Shown here piece by piece: positions 7,961 to 15,058 of a DNA stretch of 64,000 nucleotides. The notes under the pieces are model-generated. The model was given only the letters and a program-made list of their open reading frames with translations, had not been told where the DNA came from and ran no database searches. The DNA comes from a bacterium 336/3 (GTDB lineage Bacteria; Bacteroidota; Bacteroidia; Cytophagales; Thermonemataceae), in NCBI GenBank assembly GCA_001281695.1, contig LJIE01000001.1:378107-442106 (forward strand), written 5' to 3'. The first letter of the stretch is position 1. Every line of letters begins with the position of its first letter. A program made the position numbers and the translations under genes.

Positions 7961-9048
7961 AAAGAATAATAATCTGATAAAAATGTTTGTATCAACGTTT
8001 TTTGCTCTTCATTTGGCTCAGTATGACAAAATAAAATACCCTTGATAACACCATTCAAATTGCCATTTAAATAGTTACCACCAATATCATATACGTTTGA
8101 AGCACTATTTCCAAACTTTGCAGAAATAACATCAAATACACCAACTCCTGACATTGTTGACGTTGAAATATTATTAATCCTGATATCATATTGAGTATAA
8201 TTGCCAGCAGGACCTCCACTATAAAATATATCCAGATTCTCCTGACCCATAATACTTGGATATGGAACACCCCCCTGAAACCCACTCAGAAATGGCTTAT
8301 ATGGAGTAAATAATGAATTTGTTTTTGCCACCACAATGCAAAAAACGATTTCGCCCAAATCATTTGTTCTAAACACATCATCCAGTCCATCAAAAACCAG
8401 TCCTTCACTTGTAAGTTTAGGTTGCAGAGACCCTGTTTCTTGACTGGCATTGTACGCTCCATCTGTGTAATTTACTGCATAAGAATGTCCACCACTGACC
8501 CTCAAACTAAATTTGTCTGTTTGTAAATAATCTAACCAAAGTGTTAGAAAATCTTCAAGATTGATAATGGCTTCAATGATTAATGTCTGCGAAACAGGAA
8601 TAGCAGGGTAGTAAATACTATCCCCATCCTGATATGCTGTAATGGTGGCTTCGCCTGTGGCAAGTACAGTAATTTGATTGTTTTCAATAGAAATTACACT
8701 CGGATTGCTACTCACATACCGTACAAATAAGCCAGATGATGCTGTTGCGGATAAATAATGAGTATCACCTTCTTGTAATTGTGGAATACTCGGAAATGTA
8801 ATAGTTTGTGATTTATTTGGTTTAGGAATATCTGTGGCTAAATTTATTCCATTTTTGCTAAAAAAGCTCACAATGTTTTGTTTTATAATTTTGTTTTCAT
8901 CTACTAATAAAACCTGTCCAACTTCCAAATCAGATGTAATGGAGAGATTATTGTCTTTTGCTAATTGCACAATAGCAGAAGCATCTCCATACTCACCTAA
9001 TGCTACATCCAGTAACGATTGTCCATATTTTACTATGTAGTTTTTCAT
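7957..9048 (-). CDS. Tail protein with LysM-like, Ig-like and lectin-like regions
   Basis: The 363 residues begin with a LysM-like segment (about 3-50, YIVKYGQSLLDVALGEYGDASAIVQLAKDN compressed to its core features), continue with a bacterial Ig-like domain (about 80-155, with VRYVSSNPSVISIENNQITVLATGEATITAY), and end with a beta-rich region of about 200 residues that may be a concanavalin-like fold. Such modular proteins decorate phage tails and help adsorption to peptidoglycan or sugars. No signal peptide is present. It lies between gp46-like and J-like baseplate genes. Domain calls for the first two parts are fairly secure, the last is a guess. Confidence 0.75.
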   Translation of the reverse strand: MKNYIVKYGQSLLDVALGEYGDASAIVQLAKDNNLSITSDLEVGQVLLVDENKIIKQNIVSFFSKNGINLATDIPKPNKSQTITFPSIPQLQEGDTHYLSATASSGLFVRYVSSNPSVISIENNQITVLATGEATITAYQDGDSIYYPAIPVSQTLIIEAIINLEDFLTLWLDYLQTDKFSLRVSGGHSYAVNYTDGAYNASQETGSLQPKLTSEGLVFDGLDDVFRTNDLGEIVFCIVVAKTNSLFTPYKPFLSGFQGGVPYPSIMGQENLDIFYSGGPAGNYTQYDIRINNISTSTMSGVGVFDVISAKFGNSASNVYDIGGNYLNGNLNGVIKGILFCHTEPNEEQKTLIQTFLSDYYSL

Positions 9049-9332
9049 TGATAATCAGCTTTTACTAAAATATTACCTGTATTTGAGAGAGAAACACTTT
9101 CTACTTTCATCCCATCTATCACCATTTGTTTCCTTACTTCAGATATTAGCTTTGCAAAATTTTCATTTAAATAATACTTTTCAATTCCAACACCTGTTGT
9201 GGGAGCAAACTTCCAATGCCCAGGGCTTGAATAAATAATTAACTTTTGATGTTGTAGAGTAGCATCACCTACTTTAAAATCACCATTTTCAATTAAAATA
9301 TCTCCATCTTTATCTAATATCAAGTCATTCAT
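9045..9332 (-). CDS. Baseplate protein, Mu gp46 / gp25-like
   Basis: A 95-residue protein starting MNDLILDKDGDILIENGDF, a pattern typical of Mu gp46-like wedge proteins, with a central KFAPTTGVGIEKYYL segment. Proteins of the gp25/gp46 group initiate sheath assembly on the baseplate. It overlaps both neighbours (stop/start overlap with the spike gene at 9332 and ATGA with the LysM/Ig gene), in the order hub, spike, gp46, J seen in Mu-like phages. Confidence 0.8.
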   Translation of the reverse strand: MNDLILDKDGDILIENGDFKVGDATLQHQKLIIYSSPGHWKFAPTTGVGIEKYYLNENFAKLISEVRKQMVIDGMKVESVSLSNTGNILVKADYQ

Positions 9333-9895
9333 TACTGTTTAATTAGAGGATTTTCTAAGTTATTTTTTTGTGTCAGAGTTAGATTACTTCCAGTAAAAGG
9401 AGATACAAAAGCTGTTGTCGGTCCATTTGGATGAGCGTGGTTATGAGTTTTATAGTGTGCTATCAAATCATTTACTTTGTTTTCTATAGCATTAAGCCTC
9501 TGCACTAATTCATTTACTTTTACCAAACCATCCAACTCTCCACCATTAAAGGTAAAACCATCTGAGTTTATCTTTAATGTATTTTCTCCAATCTTTAAGT
9601 GAATAGAATCTAACTCACTTGTTTTAATAACAACCCATTGTGATGTTGTTAATTTGAAAATAATAACTTCACTATCAACCTTAGGGATTTCTATCAATCC
9701 AAAATCTTTATCATCAATAACTGCTTTGAGTCGCACACTTGGCATATCTGCGACATCATTGTCGAATGCGACGTCGCAAGTGAAATTTTGTGCGTCAACT
9801 TCTTTTACTTTACCTGTCGCAAATGACGCAGATGTCGCAACTGCATTTCTTATAGCTTTTACTAATTCCTCTGATTCTTTTGTTTCTCCACCCAT
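9332..9895 (-). CDS. Baseplate assembly/tail spike protein V (Mu gp45-like)
   Basis: The 187 residues (ATG at 9895; an in-frame TTG lies eight codons upstream) contain an OB-like N-terminal beta domain with FGLIEIPKVDSEVIIF, a beta-helical stretch with SIHLKIGENTLKINSDGFTFNG, a coiled-coil turn with LVQRLNAIENKVNDLIAHY and a histidine-rich THNHAHPNGPT tip. This is the layout of gpV-type spikes that pierce the outer membrane, where histidines can bind iron. It follows the hub gene directly. Its first 55 codons carry an unusual set of TGWCGCA motifs described separately. Confidence 0.85.
   Translation of the reverse strand: MGGETKESEELVKAIRNAVATSASFATGKVKEVDAQNFTCDVAFDNDVADMPSVRLKAVIDDKDFGLIEIPKVDSEVIIFKLTTSQWVVIKTSELDSIHLKIGENTLKINSDGFTFNGGELDGLVKVNELVQRLNAIENKVNDLIAHYKTHNHAHPNGPTTAFVSPFTGSNLTLTQKNNLENPLIKQ
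9730..9839. repeat. TGWCGCA motif cluster A
   Basis: Within 110 bases the seven-base motif TGWCGCA or its complement TGCGWCA occurs four times exactly (9749-9755, 9791-9797, 9815-9821, 9824-9830, and again 9833-9839 making five) with three or four one-mismatch forms (9729-9735, 9760-9766, 9767-9773, 9772-9778). It lies inside the spike gene. The same kind of cluster occurs at 31281-31391, while the rest of the window has only isolated copies. Confidence 0.7.
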
Positions 9896-9896
9896 A

Positions 9897-10874
9897 CTAT
9901 CTTCCTGCTTTTTTACCAAAAATAATATCCCTTTTAAATCCTTCCGTTACAGAAACAGAGGTTTCAACTTGTTCGATAAAATAAATTCCTGCCCTTTCTG
10001 GATATGTATCATCTAGAATTTTAGCAGACATACTATGAGTTGCATAAGGTATTCCGAAGGTTTTAATCTTACCTGTATAACCTTCATACTTATAGCTTTC
10101 TATTTGAGCTTCAGCTAATAATTTAAGTTTTTCTTTATCTTTAATAGGAGTTTCTGTGTGCCACGTTCTGATTTCTCCGTCAGGATCTCCTACTTCTACT
10201 TCAACTCTAGTATTATCTTGTAAAATTGATACAGCTTTTAATTTTATCTTTGAGTCCTCTTTTTTTCGATAGATTAAATCAGTCTTGATTACATTTTTTT
10301 GTAAATGGAAAATAGGCTGTTCTTCAATAACTTCTGTATAACCCAAAGCACAAATCAACTTATTACCTCTAAAATATACATCAAAACCATACTCTTCCTT
10401 GATTTTCTTGAGAACCTGAGCCCTATTAACTTTTGCTTCAATAACAAATGGTGCAAGTTCTACATCTGGTACATTAAATAGGTCAGTTTCATACCCTTGA
10501 AGAATGTACTTTAAAACATCTAAGAGTGTAGTTTTCTTCCAACTCATTCCTAGTTTACCTTCAGGAGTTTTTACCACATCTCTTCTCATTTTGAAAATCT
10601 CATCCAAACAATGTATTTCAAATGGAACATTTGGACTAACTTCACTTACATACCCTTCAAACTCTGTTTGTATTGGATAACCTTTGTAGCCCATCTTTAA
10701 AATTACCTTATCTCCAACTTTTATGGAGTTTCTAAGTTTTTGCTTTCTGCCGGCGTCTCCAATTTTTATAACAGCTGTATCTCCTAATGTTTTTCTGCTG
10801 GTAGTTATCTTGACACTATTGAATGTTTTTAATTTAAAGTTTCCAATTATCAGCTCACAATCAAATACAAACAT
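9897..10874 (-). CDS. Baseplate hub protein, late control D-like (Mu gp44)
   Basis: This 325-residue protein resembles phage gpD/gp44 hub proteins: SVKITTSRKTLGDTAVIKI at the N-terminus, VGDKVILKMGYKGYPIQTEFEGYVSEVSPN, a central FNVPDVELAPFVIEAKVNRAQVLKKI compressed in the family to a helper domain, and a C-terminal EQVETSVSVTEGFKRDI. The hub trimer caps the tube and carries the spike. It overlaps the preceding lysis-cassette gene by one base at 10874, so lysis and baseplate genes are one operon. In standard order it should follow the tape measure gene; here that gene is about 34 kb away. Confidence 0.82.
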   Translation of the reverse strand: MFVFDCELIIGNFKLKTFNSVKITTSRKTLGDTAVIKIGDAGRKQKLRNSIKVGDKVILKMGYKGYPIQTEFEGYVSEVSPNVPFEIHCLDEIFKMRRDVVKTPEGKLGMSWKKTTLLDVLKYILQGYETDLFNVPDVELAPFVIEAKVNRAQVLKKIKEEYGFDVYFRGNKLICALGYTEVIEEQPIFHLQKNVIKTDLIYRKKEDSKIKLKAVSILQDNTRVEVEVGDPDGEIRTWHTETPIKDKEKLKLLAEAQIESYKYEGYTGKIKTFGIPYATHSMSAKILDDTYPERAGIYFIEQVETSVSVTEGFKRDIIFGKKAGR

Positions 10875-11212
10875 CAGATTATCAATATAAAAGTTGCTAT
10901 CAATAGTATACCAAATAAGATATTACGTTGCTTTTTTACTTTTGAGTGTTTATGTTCAAATACAAAACTCTGCTTTCCTAAACTATCATTCTGAGTCTGT
11001 AATTCTAAATTCTGTGTTTTTAAGATATTGATGGTTTCTAATCGAATTTTCAATAAGCTATCTCTGAGAGCCACATTCCTGACTAAAACTCTTCCGTGTT
11101 GCATAGCTAAACGCAAACTATCTCTACAAGGAGTCTGAGCCTGAAGAGAAAAACTCAATAGCATTATGAAGGCTATCAACATCTGATTGTATTTTTTCTT
11201 GTAACTCTTCAT
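10874..11212 (-). CDS. Possible spanin partner: signal peptide, coiled coil, C-terminal TM
   Basis: The 112 residues have an N-terminal signal peptide (about 8-26, IAFIMLLSFSLQAQ), a coiled-coil-prone centre (INILKTQNLELQTQNDSLGK) and a C-terminal transmembrane helix (about 94-112). It overlaps the preceding gene by 76-89 bases in another frame, which is the classical nested arrangement of phage spanin genes. It lacks a proper lipobox (the cysteine follows AQTP), so it is not a standard outer-membrane o-spanin. A role in the last step of lysis is inferred from position and topology. Confidence 0.65.
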   Translation of the reverse strand: MKSYKKKYNQMLIAFIMLLSFSLQAQTPCRDSLRLAMQHGRVLVRNVALRDSLLKIRLETINILKTQNLELQTQNDSLGKQSFVFEHKHSKVKKQRNILFGILLIATFILII

Positions 11213-11399
11213 CTTTGATATTTTGCTTATAAAGTTTTATTTCTAGTTCCACTTTCTTTTTCTCTTGATAAATTCTTTTCTTATCTGCTTTTTCATTCTG
11301 CCATTTGGAATAAAAGAAAATGATAAGTGTAATTGAAATGAAAATGGCTATGGATACAAAAGCCTGAATGGTATTCTTTTGGTTACTGTTGGGTTTCAT
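11124..11399 (-). CDS. Possible i-spanin (Rz-like)
   Basis: Using the ATG at 11399 (the longer frame begins with TTG at 11411) gives 91 residues: a single N-terminal transmembrane helix (about 11-29, FVSIAIFISITLIIFFYSKW) then a charged coiled coil with KKRIYQEKKKVELEIKLYKQNIKDEEL-type heptads. That is the topology of an Rz inner-membrane spanin. It overlaps the holin-like gene by 17 bases and contains the start of the next gene in another frame. Assignment is by topology and lysis-cassette position only. Confidence 0.65.
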   Translation of the reverse strand: MKPNSNQKNTIQAFVSIAIFISITLIIFFYSKWQNEKADKKRIYQEKKKVELEIKLYKQNIKDEELQEKIQSDVDSLHNAIEFFSSGSDSL

Positions 11400-11646
11400 T
11401 AGGCTTATCAACTTTAGGTAATTGAGCTATAAATGCACCTACGAGACCTATAAAAGCCATAATTCGCAAAGTTTGCTCTATCCAAGGCCAAGTAGGTAAA
11501 TAAGATAATTGTCCAAGTCCTGTGATAGCATAAGAACTTAAACCTGAGAGTGTACCAAACACAGCAAGAAAATTCCTCAGTTTCTTAAAAAACTTTGGAG
11601 TTTCAGACCATAATCTATTCCATAATTCTTTCAAAAATGCTTTCAT
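11383..11646 (-). CDS. Putative holin
   Basis: An 87-residue protein with an amphipathic basic N-terminus (LKELWNRLWSETPKFFKKLRNF) and two hydrophobic segments (about 25-48 and 60-76), ending with a charged tail. Size and topology fit a class II-like holin that opens the inner membrane for the endolysin. It lies two genes after the amidase, with start/stop overlap to the coiled-coil gene upstream. No sequence family is recognised; function is inferred from topology and neighbours. Confidence 0.65.
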   Translation of the reverse strand: MKAFLKELWNRLWSETPKFFKKLRNFLAVFGTLSGLSSYAITGLGQLSYLPTWPWIEQTLRIMAFIGLVGAFIAQLPKVDKPNETQQ

Positions 11647-12116
11647 GTTTTTTTTCTTGTAGTAGGTTTTCTTGGTAGCTTATCTTCAAATTTTGATTCT
11701 ATAACTCTCATAACAATCAATACATCATCTACTTTGCTCTCTGTATTTTCGACCGTTTTTTGAATTTTATCAATTTGCTTATTGAAAGTTTCTTCCTGTT
11801 TAATGATTTTTTTGTCAAAATCATCTTTCACATCTATAATCTTATTTTCAAATTGAGTCCTTTGTACTTGTATCAACTCATTATTCTTAACTGCCTTTTC
11901 CTCAATTTTATGGTTTAACTTTTCGATATCTTCTTTCATTCTCTTTTTAGAACCCTTTAAGTATCGAATTTCTCTATCCTGCATGGCTAAAGAAGATTCT
12001 ACCTTAGAATCCTTTTTTGCTTCACTCTGCCCAGTTTTCCAGATGAAAAGAATAACCAAACATAATGCACCAACCACCCCAAATAGTAGGTGTGAAAGTT
12101 CTAATCCCTCTTTCAT
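11643..12116 (-). CDS. Membrane-anchored coiled-coil protein of the lysis cassette
   Basis: The 157 residues have one N-terminal transmembrane helix (about 9-27, LLFGVVGALCLVILFIW) and then an almost continuous coiled coil up to residue 145, ending in a basic RKPTTRKKT tail. It sits between the amidase and holin genes with ATGA-type overlaps. It could be a second spanin-like or holin-regulating protein. I know no family for it. Confidence 0.6.
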   Translation of the reverse strand: MKEGLELSHLLFGVVGALCLVILFIWKTGQSEAKKDSKVESSLAMQDREIRYLKGSKKRMKEDIEKLNHKIEEKAVKNNELIQVQRTQFENKIIDVKDDFDKKIIKQEETFNKQIDKIQKTVENTESKVDDVLIVMRVIESKFEDKLPRKPTTRKKT

Positions 12117-12946
12117 TACATTGTTAATGACTTTAACATTTCTATTATTTTTGGTTGAGGAGAGATGTCCGTTTTCCAGTCAATAAAACTGTTATGTGTA
12201 AACATACCATTAGCTCCACTCAAAGCTTTTATTGAAGTTTGTCTAAGACCAGGGAACATGTCAGCGTGGTTATAAGTCAAATCAATATTCCATCTCAGAG
12301 ACATTACTAAAATCCATTTCTTGAGAGATTGAATTTCCTTGTCTGTATAGATTTCGTAGAATTTATAGCCTTTATAGTCTAATGCGATGACCTTGCTTTC
12401 TGGAAGAGCAACTGCTGGTCCCTTAGTACCAAATTCATTTACCCAAGTAACATACTTATCGCCTTTTTTGATGAGGCTACCAAAATTACAGATTTCAACT
12501 GCTACACTTTGCTGATTTAAGGCTACATTGTTCAAAGCCAACGATCCAATGTGATGAGCCCAAAACTTCTCATCATATCCACGAACGATTATACCATCAT
12601 CAGTAATACCAATACTGGTTGCGACAGCCCTTTGTCCATCTTTTTGCCAATGCTCAAACATGCCACGAGCATTGTCCCAACCAGCAGAGTGGTGGAGAAT
12701 AATTTGATTTTTTGGATATTCAGCACGGATAAAGTCATTAAAACCTGATAATTCAACGGGTTTGATTAGATCAGAGTAAAGAGCAGCATAAGAGAGCAAA
12801 CCAAAGTCCCCATCTATTTTACCAGTGTATAACTTTTTATCCTGAGCATATTTCTGAAATTCATTAATACCGATGCCAGAATAATAGTCTACAAGGATTT
12901 TCTTGAGGGCTTTTTGTGCAAATATCTTATTTAAAAGGAGAGACAT
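12116..12946 (-). CDS. Endolysin, N-acetylmuramoyl-L-alanine amidase
   Basis: This 276-residue protein joins an N-terminal peptidoglycan-binding-like helix bundle (about 22-60, LYTGKIDGDFGLLSYAAL) to an Amidase_2 domain. Zinc ligands are visible in QIILHHSAGWD and in YNHADMFPG near the C-terminus, with FWAHHIGS between them. It cleaves the amide between MurNAc and the stem peptide. No signal peptide is present, so export depends on a holin, and a holin-like gene follows. It is the first gene of the leftward lysis-baseplate operon; its leader contains a sequence shared with the leader of the prohead protease gene. Confidence 0.88.
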   Translation of the reverse strand: MSLLLNKIFAQKALKKILVDYYSGIGINEFQKYAQDKKLYTGKIDGDFGLLSYAALYSDLIKPVELSGFNDFIRAEYPKNQIILHHSAGWDNARGMFEHWQKDGQRAVATSIGITDDGIIVRGYDEKFWAHHIGSLALNNVALNQQSVAVEICNFGSLIKKGDKYVTWVNEFGTKGPAVALPESKVIALDYKGYKFYEIYTDKEIQSLKKWILVMSLRWNIDLTYNHADMFPGLRQTSIKALSGANGMFTHNSFIDWKTDISPQPKIIEMLKSLTM

Positions 12947-13569
12947 GCTGGGTACACTTTAGGTAAACAGCACAAATAAAATAAAAAAAATCCTGTAAAA
13001 TCAAAATTCTAAGGACAAAAAAGAATCATTGCACTTTGCTTTGAAAAACAAAGTCGGGCAGGACGATTTTATTTTTTGACTTATGGGAGCTTTTTCATCC
13101 CACATAATTCTATTTTTTCTAAAATTTTAAAAACATTATAATATATATATAATAATATAATGCAGTAATCTAGTGTATCATATATAAGAAGTCTCCCAAA
13201 GTCGAGGTTTCTGAAACATGCAAATTGCAGATTTACTCAAAGCTAATTGTTTAAAAATCATAGAATTGTGCAAATTGCGGATTTACTAACGATACAATTA
13301 TTTGATAATCAAAAATATATAAACATTTTTAATTTTTAAAAGCAAATCTCCAAATTGCAGACTTCTAAAATTTGCAAATAGGCTGAAACATGCAAATTGC
13401 AGATTTACTTTGATTGTAAATATTTGATAATTAATTAGATAAATCTATCAAGGTTTGAAAAATACCAAATATGCAAATTGCATAATTCGAAATCTCCAAA
13501 TTGCAGGTTTACAAATTTGTTTTTCTATCAAAATATTTTTTATTTAACAGTTTAAACACCATTATCTTT
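12947..13569. other. Non-coding AT-rich region with iterated motifs, candidate origin
   Basis: This is the largest gap without a gene in the prophage. It holds the leader of the lysis operon, a palindrome CTTTG-AAAAA-CAAAG (13039-13053), a very AT-rich stretch with ATATATATAATAATATAA (about 13113-13190) and then six iterated motifs (13218-13513). AT-rich DNA next to iterons is the usual build of a replication origin, but a regulatory region is possible as well. Confidence 0.55.
13218..13513. repeat. Six iterons with core GCAAATTGC
   Basis: Copies begin at 13218, 13268, 13348, 13390, 13471 and 13494. The fullest form is ATGCAAATTGCAGATTTACT. Copies one and four are identical over 27 bases including upstream CTGAAAC. 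The core GCAA-A-TTGC is a palindrome with an odd centre. The 13-base form ATGCAAATTGCAT of copy five recurs, inverted, at 42115-42127 inside the replication gene. All copies point the same way. Confidence 0.75.
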
Positions 13570-13986
13570 ATGAAGAATCTTTTTTTACTATCGTTTATCA
13601 TGATGCCATTTATAGCATCATCCCAATGTTTACAGAAATATGTAAATGCCCAAAGCCTAAATGTGAGGCAAAAACCAGATAAAACATCAGATGTAATTGA
13701 AACAAAGAAATTTGGAGAGATTGTCAATATAGATGAATCAATTCTCAAAAGCGGATTTGTAGCAGTGAAGGATGAAGAATGCAAAGAAGTAGTTGGATAT
13801 ATCTGGAATGGATTTTTAGTTGATGAGATGCCTTCTCAAAAACCTACAAAAACTGATTTTAGCTATAAAAGAAATAATTCAGATTGCGGTCCCAGTGGTG
13901 TCACTCTCAGAAGAGGACCGAAAGGAGGCTGCTACTATCTTAGTGGTAAATCAAAAGTTTATGTTGATAGAAGCTGTTGTAACTAA
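13570..13986 (+). CDS. Secreted SH3-like protein with basic C-terminal adaptor-like motif
   Basis: Starting at the ATG at 13570 the protein has 138 residues: a signal peptide ending in FIASSQC, an SH3-like domain (about 20-80, with AQSLNVRQKPDKTSDVIETKKFGE), and a C-terminal segment GVTLRRGPKGGCYYLSGKSKVYVDR that resembles the basic adaptor motif RGPRGGxYYI known from large viruses and Bacteroidota. Six cysteines fit an oxidising compartment. It is a single gene with its own terminator. Being exported and accessory, it is a candidate lysogenic-conversion gene. Its promoter must lie among the iterons. Confidence 0.75.
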   Translation: MKNLFLLSFIMMPFIASSQCLQKYVNAQSLNVRQKPDKTSDVIETKKFGEIVNIDESILKSGFVAVKDEECKEVVGYIWNGFLVDEMPSQKPTKTDFSYKRNNSDCGPSGVTLRRGPKGGCYYLSGKSKVYVDRSCCN

Positions 13987-14049
13987 GTAAAATAAAGAAA
14001 AATATCTCCCATTTAATAACAGAGTCTCAAAAAGCCTGTGAGTAACGAA

Positions 14050-14076
14050 TAAAGGCAAAATATTTTTGCCTTTATA
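14050..14076 (+). terminator. Terminator after the SH3-like gene
   Basis: AAAGGCAAAA and TTTTGCCTTT form a strong stem with a TATATTTG tail at 14051-14078. Confidence 0.75.
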
Positions 14077-14088
14077 TTTGGATATCAT

Positions 14089-14104
14089 GTTGCCGTTAGG
14101 TAAC
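14089..14104. promoter_or_regulatory. GTTGCC-N4-GGTAAC, candidate operator of the small XRE protein
   Basis: A near-palindrome ends eight bases before the start of the XRE gene. A similar element, GTTGCC-N4-GGCAAT, lies just after the gene at 14303-14318. The pairing of motif and gene suggests autoregulation; binding is inferred. Confidence 0.4.
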
Positions 14105-14112
14105 TTTAAACT

Positions 14113-14286
14113 ATGGAAGGAACAGAATTAAAAACATTAAGAGAAAAACATAATCTGACCCAAGAACAACTTGCACAAGCAATAGGAACTAATAGATTCC
14201 GTGTAAGCAAATGGGAAAATGGTGTTAGAATAAGTAAAATATATGTCAAGATATTGACAGAATATTTTGCCGAGAAAAAATCTTAA
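14113..14286 (+). CDS. Small XRE-type DNA-binding protein
   Basis: This 57-residue gene is short but clear: ELKTLREKHNLTQEQLAQAIGTNRFRVSKWENGVRI is a full helix-turn-helix of the Cro/C1 type, with the helix-two LTQEQLAQ and recognition-helix VSKWENG signatures. There is no oligomerisation domain beyond it. It stands alone between two GTTGCC-type inverted repeats. It may be a second regulator of the early genes next to the LexA-like repressor at 40284-41000. Confidence 0.85.
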   Translation: MEGTELKTLREKHNLTQEQLAQAIGTNRFRVSKWENGVRISKIYVKILTEYFAEKKS

Positions 14287-14302
14287 TTTTTTTATCTTAT
14301 TT

Positions 14303-14318
14303 GTTGCCTTTCGGCAAT
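14303..14318. terminator. Hairpin after the XRE gene (terminator or operator)
   Basis: TTGCC-TTTC-GGCAA forms a short stem with a UUCG-like loop followed by TATTTTA. It resembles the motif upstream of the same gene, so it may be an operator as well as a terminator. Confidence 0.5.
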
Positions 14319-14334
14319 ATTTTAAAAAAAAGAA

Positions 14335-14370
14335 AAGTTCACTATGGGTCGGCAAACTTGAAGTGAACTT
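14335..14370. repeat. Inverted repeat upstream of the RHH-like gene
   Basis: AAGTTCACT (14335-14343) and AGTGAACTT (14362-14370) are perfect inverted repeats 18 bases apart, just before the gene at 14388. It could be an operator or an RNA stem. Confidence 0.5.
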
Positions 14371-14387
14371 TACAAAAAAGTAATGTT

Positions 14388-14657
14388 ATGCAAAGTAAAG
14401 AAAACAAATCTACATTTCAAAATGTAGGAGCTCCTACTATTGTGGTTGAGCAAAAACCTATCGCACCCAGAGAGGTGATTTTCTGTAAAGAAGAAACAAT
14501 ACAAATGAAATTCACCTTCCCTGAACAAGTCTTAGATATTGCAAGAAATATTGCAATAAAGCATTCAATTCCACTTCAAAAATTATTTACAGAAGCCGTA
14601 TGGTTCTTTCTTAGTCAACAAGAAGAAGAGAGGGATTCATATCTAAAACAAGAATAG
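14388..14657 (+). CDS. Possible ribbon-helix-helix protein
   Basis: An 89-residue protein. After a poorly structured N-terminus, residues about 38-78 read beta strand (IQMKFTFPEQ), helix (VLDIARNIAIKHSI), turn, helix (PLQKLFTEAVWFFLSQQ), which is the order of an RHH DNA-binding fold. No exact family is recognised. It is the first gene of the rightward early cluster and sits just upstream of the first immunity operator. Confidence 0.6.
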   Translation: MQSKENKSTFQNVGAPTIVVEQKPIAPREVIFCKEETIQMKFTFPEQVLDIARNIAIKHSIPLQKLFTEAVWFFLSQQEEERDSYLKQE

Positions 14658-14694
14658 TTGAAATCTTCACTATTCTATTTCTTTGAACAAAAAT

Positions 14695-14737
14695 ACAAGT
14701 AAATACTTGTAAAATATAAAAAAATAATTTATGTTTG
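14695..14737 (+). promoter_or_regulatory. Immunity operator plus early promoter
   Basis: The perfect palindrome ACAAGTAAATACTTGT (14695-14710) includes a TTG at 14707-14709 that stands 20 bases before TATGTTTG (14730-14737), a full TAnnTTTG -7 box. The operator therefore covers the -33 element of a rightward promoter for the gene at 14757. The same arrangement is found at 41036-41078. Confidence 0.7.
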
Positions 14738-14756
14738 TATCAATAAAATAAAAGAT

Positions 14757-15035
14757 ATGAAAAACAAAGTGTTTCAAATGGCTTGGAATCTGGTAAGAGA
14801 AACAGCCATTGGTTTTCAGAAAGCTTTAAAAATTGCTTGGAATGTGGTAAAAGCACAAACTTATGAAAAGTTTGAAATAGAGTTTGTAAAAGAAAGCACT
14901 GGGGAAATTACCAAGAGGACTGCTTCTTCTGCAAAACTGAAAAACGCCACTCACTTACTTTTTTGGTCTGAAACTAATAATGGTTTCAGAATTGCAATCA
15001 CATCAAATATTTTAAGTATAAAAAAATTTATTTAA
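14757..15035 (+). CDS. Early phage protein with repeated AWN motif
   Basis: A 92-residue basic protein. Two similar segments, VFQMAWNLVRETAIGFQKAL and KIAWNVVKAQTYEKF, start it; then beta strands EFEFVKESTGEITKRTASSA and a hydrophobic end follow. Small proteins with an ALKxAWxxVK pattern are frequent in phage early regions, often of unknown role. It is under the operator-promoter at 14695-14737, so it is expected to be off in the lysogen. Confidence 0.75.
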   Translation: MKNKVFQMAWNLVRETAIGFQKALKIAWNVVKAQTYEKFEIEFVKESTGEITKRTASSAKLKNATHLLFWSETNNGFRIAITSNILSIKKFI

Positions 15036-15039
15036 TTTA

Positions 15040-15055
15040 ACAAGTAAATACTTGC
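15040..15055. promoter_or_regulatory. Immunity operator copy
   Basis: ACAAGTAAATACTTGC differs from the perfect palindrome in one terminal base. It ends three bases before the start codon at 15059, where a ribosome would bind. Confidence 0.65.
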
Positions 15056-15058
15056 AAA

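Noticed and set aside
9730-9839. CG motif cluster explained by codon use of an Ala/Thr-rich protein
   Set aside because: Ala and Thr codons elsewhere in the same genes are mostly GCT/GCA and ACA/ACT; only this stretch uses GCG ACA / GCG TCA densely, so the DNA motif is the better explanation.
13218-13513. CRISPR array
   Set aside because: The repeats are about 20 bases, spacing varies from 23 to 81 bases, and no cas genes are near.
13501-13569. Upstream extension of the SH3-like secreted protein
   Set aside because: The frame is open from a TTG at 13501, but the ATG at 13570 gives a normal signal peptide and the upstream part is iteron DNA.
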